A DNA stretch of 35,589 nucleotides. Origin: an uncultured Lachnoclostridium sp. GTDB lineage: Bacteria > Bacillota > Clostridia > Lachnospirales > Lachnospiraceae. Positions within the stretch are counted from its first letter, which is position 1, and each line of letters begins with the position of its first letter. The notes under the pieces are model-generated. The model saw nothing but the letters and a program-made list of their open reading frames with translations. It searched no databases and was not told where the DNA came from. Below are positions 1 to 7,681 of this stretch, piece after piece. A program made the translations under genes and the position numbers. Where the stretch lies: positions 1 through 35,589 of the forward strand of contig CAOJBY010000033.1 of the NCBI GenBank assembly GCA_948330435.1, given 5' to 3'.

Positions 1-29
1 ATCAACGCAATTTAGGAGGAATTTTTATT

Positions 30-506
30 ATGATTAAGATACTTTTCGTGTGCCATGGAAACATCTGCCGCAGCCCAATGTCCCAATTCGTCATGCAGGA
101 TCTCGTAAACAAAAAGGGTCTTGCCGATCACTTCTATATCGACTCCGCCGCCACCAGCACCGAAGAGATAGGCAGCGGCGTCCACTACGGAACGAGGGGA
201 AAGCTAAAGGAAATGGGAATCCCGGTGCTGAACCATCGGGCCACACAGCTTAAGCGTTCCGACTACGACCAGTACGATTACCTCATCGGCATGGATCAGT
301 GGAACCGGAGAAACATGCTGCGAATCCTCCGAGAGGATCCGGAAGAAAAAGTGTCATTGCTTCTGGATTTTGCTGATTGTCCTCGTGATATTGCGGATCC
401 CTGGTACACCGGAAACTTTGATGTCACTTATGATGATGTTCTGGAGGGATGTCAGGCATTGCTGGCCTATATCCTTAAAAACGACAGTGACAGGCTTTAC
501 AGCTAA
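30..506 (+). CDS. Low-molecular-weight protein-tyrosine phosphatase
   Basis: 158-residue cytoplasmic phosphatase that removes phosphate from tyrosine (in some bacteria arginine) side chains. The P-loop signature C-X5-R-S is at residues 8-15 (CHGNICRS), with Cys8 as nucleophile and Arg14 binding phosphate. The general-acid loop is Asp123-Pro124 followed by Trp-Tyr. Length is typical of the family. A strong AGGAGG lies about 8 nt before the ATG. A rho-independent terminator follows 60 nt after the stop, so it ends a transcript. Nothing in the neighbourhood (no tyrosine kinase or capsule gene) indicates the substrate. Confidence 0.93.
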   Translation: MIKILFVCHGNICRSPMSQFVMQDLVNKKGLADHFYIDSAATSTEEIGSGVHYGTRGKLKEMGIPVLNHRATQLKRSDYDQYDYLIGMDQWNRRNMLRILREDPEEKVSLLLDFADCPRDIADPWYTGNFDVTYDDVLEGCQALLAYILKNDSDRLYS

Positions 507-564
507 TATAGAGGATACGACTTTTTAAACACTTGTCTAAAGTCATATATGCAAAATAGGTTAT

Positions 565-596
565 GGATAACTCGGAATAATGAGTTATCCTTTTTT
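565..596 (+). terminator. Rho-independent terminator of the phosphatase gene
   Basis: Perfect 9-bp stem GGATAACTC (565-573) / GAGTTATCC (582-590) with an 8-nt loop, followed directly by six T residues. The 16-mer immediately upstream (548-563) recurs at 24018-24033. Confidence 0.9.
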
Positions 597-723
597 ATTC
601 TTGCGGACACCGCCGCAGGGGCCAAATATCTTACAGCTCCACTGCAGAGCCCTTGATTGTCCCAAGTGCTTGCACAGCCAGCATCTGGTTGATGAGTAAT
701 TTATTAAGATTCCATTAATACTG

Positions 724-792
724 TTGACAACACTATATTATATAATATATAGTATAACCATCTTATAATATTATACGATATATAATATTATA
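724..792 (+). promoter_or_regulatory. Promoter and palindromic operator region of the PadR operon
   Basis: The -35 box TTGACA (724-729) is followed after 18 nt by TATAGT (748-753). The spacer and -10 form an inverted repeat with arms ACTATAT and ATATAGT (732-753). Just downstream a perfect palindrome, TATAATATTATA, occurs twice, at 764-775 and 781-792, 17 nt apart. PadR-type repressors bind AT-rich inverted repeats at their own promoters, so autoregulation is likely. The rest of the 507-892 gap holds a terminator (565-596) and about 120 nt in which I recognise nothing firm. Confidence 0.6.
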
Positions 793-892
793 TTTCACGG
801 ATGTATTACAACACAGATCCAGGAGGTGCCGCAAAATAACACGGCAGGCTCTGGGATCACTTTTCAAGAAATCAGGATAAGGAGAGAGCTAC

Positions 893-1213
893 ATGGTATT
901 TAACACAGGAGCGGCCCTCCTGGACGCAATCGTGCTGGCCGTGGTATCCAACGACGCAGAGGGAACCTACGGCTACAAGATCACCCAGGATGTACGCCAG
1001 GCTATCGAGATATCCGAGTCCACCTTATATCCAGTATTGCGGCGGCTTCAAAAAGACGGCTGTCTGGAAACCTATGATATGGAATACGGAGGCAGGAATC
1101 GCAGATACTACCGGATCACAGAGGCAGGAACGGCACAGTTGAATCTGTACAAGACAGAGTGGAAGCAGTATTCCACCAAAATTTCGAAACTATTTGCGGG
1201 GAGAGGTGTGTAA
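893..1213 (+). CDS. PadR family transcriptional regulator
   Basis: 106-residue winged-helix protein. The family hallmark segment is present (YGYKIT near residues 26-31, then STLYPVLRRLQKDG, then RRYYRITEAG, the wing). It is the short PadR-s2 type with little C-terminal dimerisation domain. It leads a cassette with DUF1700 and DUF4097 genes, and its stop overlaps the next start (TAATG). This gene order is common in Firmicutes, where such PadR proteins repress their own membrane-protein operon. The AT-rich palindromes upstream are the likely binding sites. The inducer is not evident. Confidence 0.9.
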   Translation: MVFNTGAALLDAIVLAVVSNDAEGTYGYKITQDVRQAIEISESTLYPVLRRLQKDGCLETYDMEYGGRNRRYYRITEAGTAQLNLYKTEWKQYSTKISKLFAGRGV

Positions 1214-1926
1214 TGAATCGAAAGGAATTTATGGAAAGGCTTGAACGTCTTCTGTGGAATATCTCAGACAACGAGAGGGAGGAAGCCTTACAATACTACA
1301 ACGACTACTTCGATGATGCAGGCAAAGAAAATGAATCAAAGGTCATCGAAGAACTGGGAAGTCCCGATCAGGTGGCCCGGAAAATCAAGGCGGGATGTTC
1401 CGACTCGGCTTCCGAATATTCGGAACAGGGCTATGAGGACACTCGCTTCCGAACGGCCCAGGAGGTAATACCCAAGGAGGAAGCTGAACGGGCACAGGCA
1501 GGTGGAGGAAACGGCCTAGGCGGCGTGAATCACAGAAGAAGCTCCGAGGCAAACACCTGGAAGGTTATAGCAATCATTCTGCTGTGCATACTGGCATCCC
1601 CAATCATTATTCCCGTCGGAGCCGCCATATTTGCTGCCATAGCGGCTGTGGTTCTCGGCATCGGGGGCATATGCATTGGAATCATTGTGGCCGGTTTCGC
1701 AATCCTCATTGTGGGTATCGTTTTAATCGGAACCGGAATTGCGGAGATCTTTGTGACGCCGGCGGTGGGTCTGGCTTTGACGGGGGTGGGCTGTCTCATC
1801 TTTGCGTTGGGAATCCTGCTGTCACTTTTTACCATCTGGTGCTGCGTGAAAATATTACCCTGGCTGATACGGGGAATTGTGGGCCTGGTCAGCTATCCAT
1901 TTCGAAAGGCAGGTGCAAATAAATGA
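1213..1926 (+). CDS. DUF1700 family membrane protein
   Basis: 237 residues from the ATG that overlaps the PadR stop; an upstream in-frame start at 1159 lies inside padR and is rejected. Residues 1 to about 65 form a soluble helical module (FMERLERLL...YYNDYFDDAG...ELGSPDQVARKI), the DUF1700 signature. A polar linker follows to about residue 115. The rest is a very hydrophobic Ile/Gly-rich region with roughly four membrane segments and a basic C-terminus. It is coupled to the next gene by an ATGA overlap. It is probably an envelope component made together with the DUF4097 protein; its biochemical role is unknown. Confidence 0.85.
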   Translation: MNRKEFMERLERLLWNISDNEREEALQYYNDYFDDAGKENESKVIEELGSPDQVARKIKAGCSDSASEYSEQGYEDTRFRTAQEVIPKEEAERAQAGGGNGLGGVNHRRSSEANTWKVIAIILLCILASPIIIPVGAAIFAAIAAVVLGIGGICIGIIVAGFAILIVGIVLIGTGIAEIFVTPAVGLALTGVGCLIFALGILLSLFTIWCCVKILPWLIRGIVGLVSYPFRKAGANK

Positions 1927-2999
1927 AATCATTGACAAAATTTTGCCTGATTGTGGCATCCATCTTTGCGGTATTGGGAATTGTGGGCGTAGTTGCCGGC
2001 GTAAGTCTTGGTGCAAGGCCCGGCCAGTTTCTGAGAATGGTACGTTACCATAACGACGCTCTGCCCTGGAGCCATCATTACTGGGGCTTCTGGAATGACT
2101 GGGATCTGGCAAGCGATGTGGAGGATTTGCAGGAGGATCTGCAGGATGAACTGGACGACCTGCAGGATGAGTTAGACGACTGGCAGGAGGATGCCGCAGA
2201 CTGGAGTGATGACTGGAGTGATGATGTGTCGGACTGGAAAGACGATATGGACGAGTGGGGCAATGTGCCGGCCATTGATGAGACAGAGGAGGCGGCAGGA
2301 GAAAGCATGTATACAGATAATGGAATCTTTGGGGGAGCACATACGGAAAAGCTTAGACTGGACCTGGATCGAAGCTCTGTAAAAATCTACACCCATGATG
2401 AGGAGGGAATCCGGATCAGGACCCAGAATGCCAGTGATTATTTTAAAATCATAGACAATGATGATACGCTGATTTTGGAGGATCACAGAGGAATACGCCG
2501 TAAAAATGCCCTGCTTCTGGAGATCTATCTTCCCAAACGTTCCCTGGAAGAGATAGAGATCGATCTGGGGGCCAGCAATCTTCGCATAGAATCTATCCAG
2601 GCGGAAAAGTTGGAACTGGACATGGGAGCAGGAAAGGCGGAAATCCGTGCCGTGGAAGTAGAAAAAGCCGAGATAGGGCTAGGAGCCGGAGAGGTTCAGA
2701 TAGACAGCCTGTCTGCAGAAAAGGCATTTTTACAGGTGGGAACCGGAACCTTGGATGTACAAAGCTTCAAAGGCGGAGATTTGGAACTGGAATGCGGAGT
2801 GGGTGCTCTGGACATCAATGTACAGGGAAGAGAAAGTGATTACAACTACACCATAAGCTGCGGCATCGGAAGCATTGACCTTAACGGCCGCAGGTATTCT
2901 GGGTTGGGCCGGGAGAAAACCCTCAACAACAATGCGTCCAAGAAAATAAATATGGAATGCGGAATCGGCGATATCAATCTGAAGATGGTAGAAGAGTAG
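1923..2999 (+). CDS. DUF4097 beta-repeat protein with acidic coiled linker
   Basis: 358 residues. An N-terminal hydrophobic segment (about 8-30) serves as signal or anchor. Residues about 59-112 are a strikingly acidic, repeated stretch of D/E/L/Q/W (QDELDD-type units, then W-D-D units), probably coiled and extracytoplasmic. From about 130 to the end comes the DUF4097 repeated beta-strand domain: LRIESI, AEIRAV, VQIDSL, LDVQSF, LDINVQ and a C-terminal IGDINLKM, as in putative adhesin-like right-handed solenoids. Its start overlaps the DUF1700 stop. Family members are linked to envelope stress operons; a precise function is not established. Confidence 0.85.
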   Translation: MKSLTKFCLIVASIFAVLGIVGVVAGVSLGARPGQFLRMVRYHNDALPWSHHYWGFWNDWDLASDVEDLQEDLQDELDDLQDELDDWQEDAADWSDDWSDDVSDWKDDMDEWGNVPAIDETEEAAGESMYTDNGIFGGAHTEKLRLDLDRSSVKIYTHDEEGIRIRTQNASDYFKIIDNDDTLILEDHRGIRRKNALLLEIYLPKRSLEEIEIDLGASNLRIESIQAEKLELDMGAGKAEIRAVEVEKAEIGLGAGEVQIDSLSAEKAFLQVGTGTLDVQSFKGGDLELECGVGALDINVQGRESDYNYTISCGIGSIDLNGRRYSGLGREKTLNNNASKKINMECGIGDINLKMVEE

Positions 3000-3125
3000 A
3001 CAGAGTCGTGCAAGATAAGCTTTATGGAACTGGAAAACAGTAGAATTGATATTGCACATGGAAATGCTTTCGGATAAAGACGTACAATAGCAATTTTACG
3101 GAACTGGAATGGAGAGTAGATAGAT

Positions 3126-3317
3126 ATGGAAGAAAAAAGATTAATCAGATCAAGAACTAACAAAATGATTTGCGGCGTATGTGGAGGAATCGGCGAATAT
3201 TTCCACATTGACCCAACTATCATTCGCCTCATATGGGTCATCCTGACCATTGGCGGCTTTGGAAGCGGGCTTTTGGCCTACATTATAGCAGCCGTCATTA
3301 TACCTGAAGAACTTTAA
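3126..3317 (+). CDS. PspC domain membrane protein
   Basis: 63-residue protein consisting of a PspC domain only: an RLIRSRTNKMICGVCGGIGEYFHIDPTIIRL core, then one or two hydrophobic stretches ending in IIPEEL. PspC proteins sit in the inner membrane and take part in envelope-stress sensing. Placement after the PadR/DUF1700/DUF4097 genes matches cassettes in related Firmicutes. It is 126 nt downstream of the DUF4097 stop, so it may share that transcript. GGAGAGTAGATAG precedes the ATG. Confidence 0.88.
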   Translation: MEEKRLIRSRTNKMICGVCGGIGEYFHIDPTIIRLIWVILTIGGFGSGLLAYIIAAVIIPEEL

Positions 3318-3322
3318 AACCC

Positions 3323-3351
3323 TTGCACCACCCAGATAAGTTTGTTATACT
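3323..3351 (+). promoter_or_regulatory. Probable sigma-A promoter of prfB
   Basis: TTGCAC (3323-3328), 17-nt spacer, TATACT (3346-3351), with an extended -10 TG at 3343-3344. It lies 31 nt before the prfB start codon. Confidence 0.7.
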
Positions 3352-3381
3352 GAATAATCATAAAATGAAAGAGGTGGTAAA

Positions 3382-4501
3382 ATGGTAGAGTTAGATCAGT
3401 TTAAGTATACCTTAAACAACTATCAGGGACCATTGGTAGAATTGAGGGATTCACTTTGACCTGGCTGACAAGGCAAAGCGGATTGAAGAATTAGAACGGG
3501 AAATGGAAGCCCCTGGGTACTGGGACAACACGGAAAAGTCCCAGGAGGGAATGAAAGAGTTAAAAAACCTAAAAGACGAAGCCGAAGACTATAACGGTCT
3601 CAAGCAGCAATATGAAGACATCGAAACCCTCATAGAGATGGGTTATGAAGAAAGCGACGCTTCCCTTATTCCGGAGATACAGGGAGAACTGGATGCCTTT
3701 GTGAATAAACTGGAATCCATGAAGATCAAAACCCTCCTGTCCGGAGAATATGACAGCAACAACGCCATCTTAAAGCTAAACGCAGGAGCCGGCGGAACCG
3801 AAAGCTGCGACTGGGCCGGAATGCTCTACCGCATGTACACTCGATGGGCAGAGCGAAAGGGATTCACCGTAGAAGTTCTGGACTACCTGGATGGGGACGA
3901 AGCGGGCATCAAGTCCGTCACGTTCCAGGTTAACGGAGAGAATGCCTACGGCTATCTGAAGTCTGAAAAAGGCGTCCACCGCCTGGTACGTATTTCTCCC
4001 TTTAATGCCCAGGGTAAGCGTCAGACCTCCTTTGTGTCTCTGGATGTTATGCCGGATATTGAGGATGAGATCGATCTGGATATCAGAGATGAGGATCTGA
4101 GAATTGATACCTACCGTTCCAGCGGAGCGGGCGGACAGCACATCAATAAAACTTCATCGGCCATCCGGATCACCCATCTGCCAACGGGCATCGTGGTTCA
4201 GTGCCAGAACGAGCGATCCCAGTTCCAGAACAAAGACAAAGCCATGCAGATGCTGAAAGCCAAGCTGTATTTGCTGGAGCAGCAAAAGAATGCGGAAAAG
4301 CTCTCCGGTATCCGGGGCGAAGTCAAAGAAATAGGCTGGGGCAATCAGATACGTTCCTACGTCATGCAGCCCTATACAATGGTTAAGGATCACCGGACGA
4401 ATGCTGAGATCAGCAACACCAACAGCGTATTAGACGGTAACCTGGATCCTTTCATCAATGCCTATCTGAAATGGCTCACCATAGGTCCGGAAGAAGAGTA
4501 A
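3382..4501 (+). CDS. prfB: Peptide chain release factor 2 (programmed +1 frameshift)
   Basis: RF2 ends translation at UGA and UAA. The gene starts at ATG 3382 behind GAGGTGG and reads 25 codons to an in-frame TGA at 3457-3459. The context CTT TGA C, with an upstream Shine-Dalgarno-like GAGGGA (3444-3449), is the classic RF2 autoregulatory site. Shifting +1 after CTT gives Asp26 (GAC 3458) and continues to 4501, for a 372-residue product. Diagnostic motifs are Ser-Pro-Phe at about 205-207, which reads the UGA/UAA stop, and the catalytic GGQ at about 250-252. Low RF2 favours frameshifting and so more RF2. A long hairpin follows the stop. Confidence 0.96.
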
Positions 4502-4531
4502 GGAAAAAAACGAACAGGGTATGTAATACCA

Positions 4532-4617
4532 GCCCCAGGCGGGAAACGATACTTCCTGACAGGCGTGTTAGCCCTTTGGGCGGAGCAGGTCAGGAAGTAT
4601 CGTTTCCCGCCTGGGGC
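4532..4617. repeat. Long perfect inverted repeat downstream of prfB
   Basis: Two 29-nt arms (4532-4560 and 4589-4617) are exact reverse complements. They flank a 28-nt loop that holds a smaller GCCC-TTT-GGGC hairpin. No T tract follows on either side, so an ordinary intrinsic terminator is unlikely, though the structure may still protect or end the prfB mRNA. It could be an interspersed palindromic element; no direct repeat is visible at its edges. Confidence 0.75.
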
Positions 4618-4656
4618 GTCCGTTCTAAAAAACACACAGGATCCTCACATTTCTAC

Positions 4657-4685
4657 TTGCAATCTCCCCTGAAATATGATAATAT
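4657..4685 (+). promoter_or_regulatory. Probable promoter of the hom operon
   Basis: TTGCAA (4657-4662), 17-nt spacer, TAATAT (4680-4685); an overlapping GATAAT lies at 4678-4683. It lies 84 nt upstream of the ACT-domain gene start. No T-box or riboswitch is recognisable in the leader. Confidence 0.5.
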
Positions 4686-4769
4686 TTTTCCTGTTGAATC
4701 CATGAGAGAAATACAAATGTTTTTAACAGACGCACACAACCATGGGTGTTCAGACATTGGGAGGAAAAA

Positions 4770-5213
4770 ATGTCAGAGAAAAGCAAGTATTTTGTAGTAA
4801 GTCAAAAAGCCATACCGGAAGTGCTTTTGAAAGTCGTAGAGGCCAAGCGGCTTTTAGAATCTTCAAAAGCAATTACCGTACAGGAGGCTACTGAGCGGGT
4901 GGGGATTAGCCGCAGTTCTTTCTATAAATATAAGGATGATATCTCTCCGTTCCATGACAATTCCAAGGGAAAGAGCATCACTTTTGTCCTCCAGATGGAT
5001 GACCAGCCGGGACTCTTGTCTCTGGTGCTTAAGACCATCGCCGATTACAAGGGAAATGTGCTCACCATTCATCAGACAATACCCATCAATGGAGTGGCGT
5101 CCTTAACCCTCACCGTAGATCTGCTGCCAATCACCAGAGACGTATCCGCCATGATCGAGCAGATAGAAAGCCAAGAGGGCATTCACTATTTAAAAATACT
5201 GGCAAAGGAGTAG
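4770..5213 (+). CDS. ACT domain protein (UPF0735/PheB-like), possible regulator
   Basis: 147 residues from ATG 4770, which has GGGAGG about 6 nt upstream; the longer in-frame start at 4746 lacks such a site. The N-terminal part (about 20-60) looks like a helix-turn-helix (TVQEATERVGISRSSFYKYKDDI). The C-terminal part (about 70-145) is an ACT domain (SITFVLQMDDQPGLLSLVLKTI). That combination is typical of UPF0735 proteins; a Bacillus member of this type has been reported as the threonine-pathway regulator ThrR. It lies 6 nt before hom, so amino-acid-responsive control of this operon is plausible but inferred. Confidence 0.85.
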   Translation: MSEKSKYFVVSQKAIPEVLLKVVEAKRLLESSKAITVQEATERVGISRSSFYKYKDDISPFHDNSKGKSITFVLQMDDQPGLLSLVLKTIADYKGNVLTIHQTIPINGVASLTLTVDLLPITRDVSAMIEQIESQEGIHYLKILAKE

Positions 5214-5219
5214 ACTAAG

Positions 5220-6434
5220 ATGATACAGATTGCAGTTATGGGATACGGAACTGTAGGATCCGGAGTGGTAGAGGTATTAAATACCAACCAGGACAGCATC
5301 AATCGCCGGGCAGGAGACGAGATCCATATCAAATACGTTCTGGATCTGCGGGAATTTCCCGGCGACCCAATCGAATCCAAGCTGGTTCACGATTTTGAAA
5401 CCATCGTAAACGATCCGGAGATTCGCATTGTTGTAGAGGTTATGGGCGGCGTAGAGCCTGCGTACACCTTTACCAAACGCTGCTTGGAAGCAGGGAAGAG
5501 TGTTTGCACCTCCAACAAAGAACTGGTGGCAAGACATGGTGCCGAGCTTCTTGAGATCGCAAAGGAACGGGAGCTGAATTACTTATTTGAAGCCAGCGTA
5601 GGCGGCGGAATCCCCATTATCCGTCCTTTGAATTCCTCCCTGACCGCAGACGAGATCATAGAGATCACCGGTATCCTCAACGGAACCACCAACTACATTT
5701 TAAGCCAGATGACCCACGAGGGAATCGACTTTGACACGGCATTAAAGGAAGCCCAGGCCAAAGGCTACGCTGAGCGGAATCCCGAAGCTGATGTGGAGGG
5801 ATATGATGCCTGCCGGAAGATAGCCATCTTAACCTCCCTTGCCAGCGGCTGTCAGGTAGATTACGAGGACATTTATACGGAGGGAATCACGAAGGTCTCA
5901 GCCGAGGATATCAAATATGCCCGGAAGATGGGCCGAGCCATTAAGCTTCTGGCCACCAGCAAGAAAGAGAACGGCAGATTCTTCGCCATGGTTGCCCCCT
6001 TCCTTATCAATGAGCTGCATCCTCTTTACAGTGTAAATGATGTATTCAACGCTATATTTGCCAAAGGAAATGTGTTAGGGGATGTAATGTTCTATGGAAG
6101 CGGTGCCGGAAAGCTGCCCACAGCCAGTGCTGTTGTGGCAGACGTAGTGGATGCGGCCAAGCATCTGCACCGGAACATTATGACCTTTTGGAGCAGCGAG
6201 AAGCTGGAACTTACCGATCTGAGCGATGCCAAGCGTCGTTTCTTCGTAAGGGTAAGGGGAAATAAAAAGACAGATGCCATCAAAATGGCCGAGATTTTCG
6301 GTCCTATTGAAGTGGTTTCTGCAGACCTGGCCGGAGAGTTCGGCTTCATAACAGGAGAATATACAGAGGCGGAATATAAGGAGCGTGCAGCCAAGACAGA
6401 TGCCGTCATCCATATGATCCGTGTGGAGGGATAA
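5220..6434 (+). CDS. hom: Homoserine dehydrogenase
   Basis: 404 residues. It reduces aspartate semialdehyde to homoserine with NAD(P)H, the branch step to threonine and methionine. An N-terminal Rossmann motif GYGTVGSGV is at 9-17. The catalytic region has EASVGGGIPIIRPL, GILNGTTNYILSQM and EAQAKGYAERNPEADVEGYDA. The C-terminal ~60 residues (RRFFVRVRG...IHMIRVEG) form a short ACT-type regulatory domain, making the protein slightly shorter than the ~430-residue Bacillus type. AAGGAG lies about 9 nt before the ATG. The operon continues into the PGM-like gene and lysC. Confidence 0.96.
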   Translation: MIQIAVMGYGTVGSGVVEVLNTNQDSINRRAGDEIHIKYVLDLREFPGDPIESKLVHDFETIVNDPEIRIVVEVMGGVEPAYTFTKRCLEAGKSVCTSNKELVARHGAELLEIAKERELNYLFEASVGGGIPIIRPLNSSLTADEIIEITGILNGTTNYILSQMTHEGIDFDTALKEAQAKGYAERNPEADVEGYDACRKIAILTSLASGCQVDYEDIYTEGITKVSAEDIKYARKMGRAIKLLATSKKENGRFFAMVAPFLINELHPLYSVNDVFNAIFAKGNVLGDVMFYGSGAGKLPTASAVVADVVDAAKHLHRNIMTFWSSEKLELTDLSDAKRRFFVRVRGNKKTDAIKMAEIFGPIEVVSADLAGEFGFITGEYTEAEYKERAAKTDAVIHMIRVEG

Positions 6435-6441
6435 GAGAGCT

Positions 6442-7644
6442 ATGAAATATCTAATTGTTCTTGGGGACGGCATGGCTGACGAACCCATAGAAGCATTAGG
6501 GGGAAAAACACCTTTGGAATATGCAAAGACACCCGTCATGGATGACCTGGCTGGCCGTGCGGAGATAGGTCTTGCCTGTACCATTCCGGAGGGAATGAAA
6601 CCGGGAAGCGACACGGCTAATCTTGCAGTTCTTGGGTATAATCCGAGGCAGTATTATACTGGCCGTTCCCCCTTGGAGGCTTTGAGCATTGGTGTGGATA
6701 TGAAAGCGGACGATATCGCCCTGCGAACGAATCTTATCACCTTATCTGAGGATGAGGAAGCCTATGAGGATAAAATTATTCTCGATCACAGCTCGGATGA
6801 GATCAGTACGGAGGATGCAGCTATTCTTCTGGAAGCGGTTCGTAAGGAACTGGAGGATGACATCTATAAATTCTATGTGGGAACCAGTTACCGCCATCTG
6901 TTGATCTGGGCAGGAGGAAGTGTGGTAGAACTGACACCGCCCCATGATGTGCTGGGGCAGAAAGCAGGGGCTTATCTTCCGGCGGATGAAAAGCTTCGTG
7001 CCATGCAGAAGAAGAGCTATGAGATTCTCTCGAAGCATCCTATCAATCTGAAACGAAAGGCAAAGGGGCTGAACCCGGCGAATTCCTGCTGGTTCTGGGG
7101 AGCGGGAACCAGCCCGGCCCTTTCCTCCTTTGAAGAGAAGTATCACAAAAAGGGGGCTATGATTTCCGCAGTGGATCTTCTGAAAGGAATCGCTGTGGGC
7201 ACAGGAATGACCAATATCAGCGTAGAGGGAGCCAATGGCGGTCTTCATACCAATTATGAGGGAAAAGCCCAGGCTGCAATTGACGCCCTTTTGAAAGACG
7301 GATTTGATTTTGTCTATATTCATGTGGAGGCTCCGGACGAGATGGGCCATCAGGGCAGCGTGGAAAAGAAAATTCAGGCAATTGAATACCTGGATGACAG
7401 GGTAATACGAATTGTAAGGGAAACTCTTGACCGGTCGGACGAGCCCTACCGCCTTTTGGTGCTTCCGGATCATCCTACGCCTATTCGTGTGCGGACCCAT
7501 ACCGGCGATCCGATTCCTTATCTATTATATGACAGCGGGAAAGAGCTTCGCAGGATTGGAGCATATAATGAAAGAGAGGCTGCAGACAGTGGAATTGTTG
7601 TAGCGAATGGGTATGAATTGATAGAGAAGCTGTTTCGGGAATAA
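6442..7644 (+). CDS. ApgM-type phosphoglycerate mutase homolog, likely homoserine kinase
   Basis: 400 residues of the alkaline-phosphatase superfamily, archaeal-type cofactor-independent phosphoglycerate mutase branch. Metal and catalytic motifs are LGDGMAD (Asp9), PGSDTAN with the nucleophile Ser56, HVEAPDEMGHQG, and LLVLPDHPTP near the C-terminus. The start is ATG 6442, 7 nt after the hom stop; the GTG at 6421 lies inside hom. A subgroup of this family next to hom/thrC/lysC genes is modelled as a proposed homoserine kinase (TIGR02535), replacing ThrB. Its place between hom and lysC, with no thrB in view, supports that role over glycolysis. Sequence alone does not prove it. Confidence 0.85.
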   Translation: MKYLIVLGDGMADEPIEALGGKTPLEYAKTPVMDDLAGRAEIGLACTIPEGMKPGSDTANLAVLGYNPRQYYTGRSPLEALSIGVDMKADDIALRTNLITLSEDEEAYEDKIILDHSSDEISTEDAAILLEAVRKELEDDIYKFYVGTSYRHLLIWAGGSVVELTPPHDVLGQKAGAYLPADEKLRAMQKKSYEILSKHPINLKRKAKGLNPANSCWFWGAGTSPALSSFEEKYHKKGAMISAVDLLKGIAVGTGMTNISVEGANGGLHTNYEGKAQAAIDALLKDGFDFVYIHVEAPDEMGHQGSVEKKIQAIEYLDDRVIRIVRETLDRSDEPYRLLVLPDHPTPIRVRTHTGDPIPYLLYDSGKELRRIGAYNEREAADSGIVVANGYELIEKLFRE

Positions 7645-7681
7645 AGCCCAGCTGATAAATATAAAAACGAGGAGAAAAGCA

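Noticed and set aside
631..711. Minus-strand fragment reading LLINQMLAVQALGTIKGSAVEL and a stop
   Set aside because: It looks protein-like but has only about 24 codons, no start with a ribosome site and no recognised family. It may be a gene remnant, but support is too thin for a feature.
1584..2340. Overlapping frames on both strands in the DUF1700/DUF4097 region
   Set aside because: They are shadows of repetitive codons (Gly/Ile-rich and Asp/Leu-rich) of the coupled genes.
4471..4797. 108-codon plus-strand frame covering the prfB end and the long hairpin
   Set aside because: It overlaps prfB out of frame, runs through a perfect inverted repeat and has no ribosome site.
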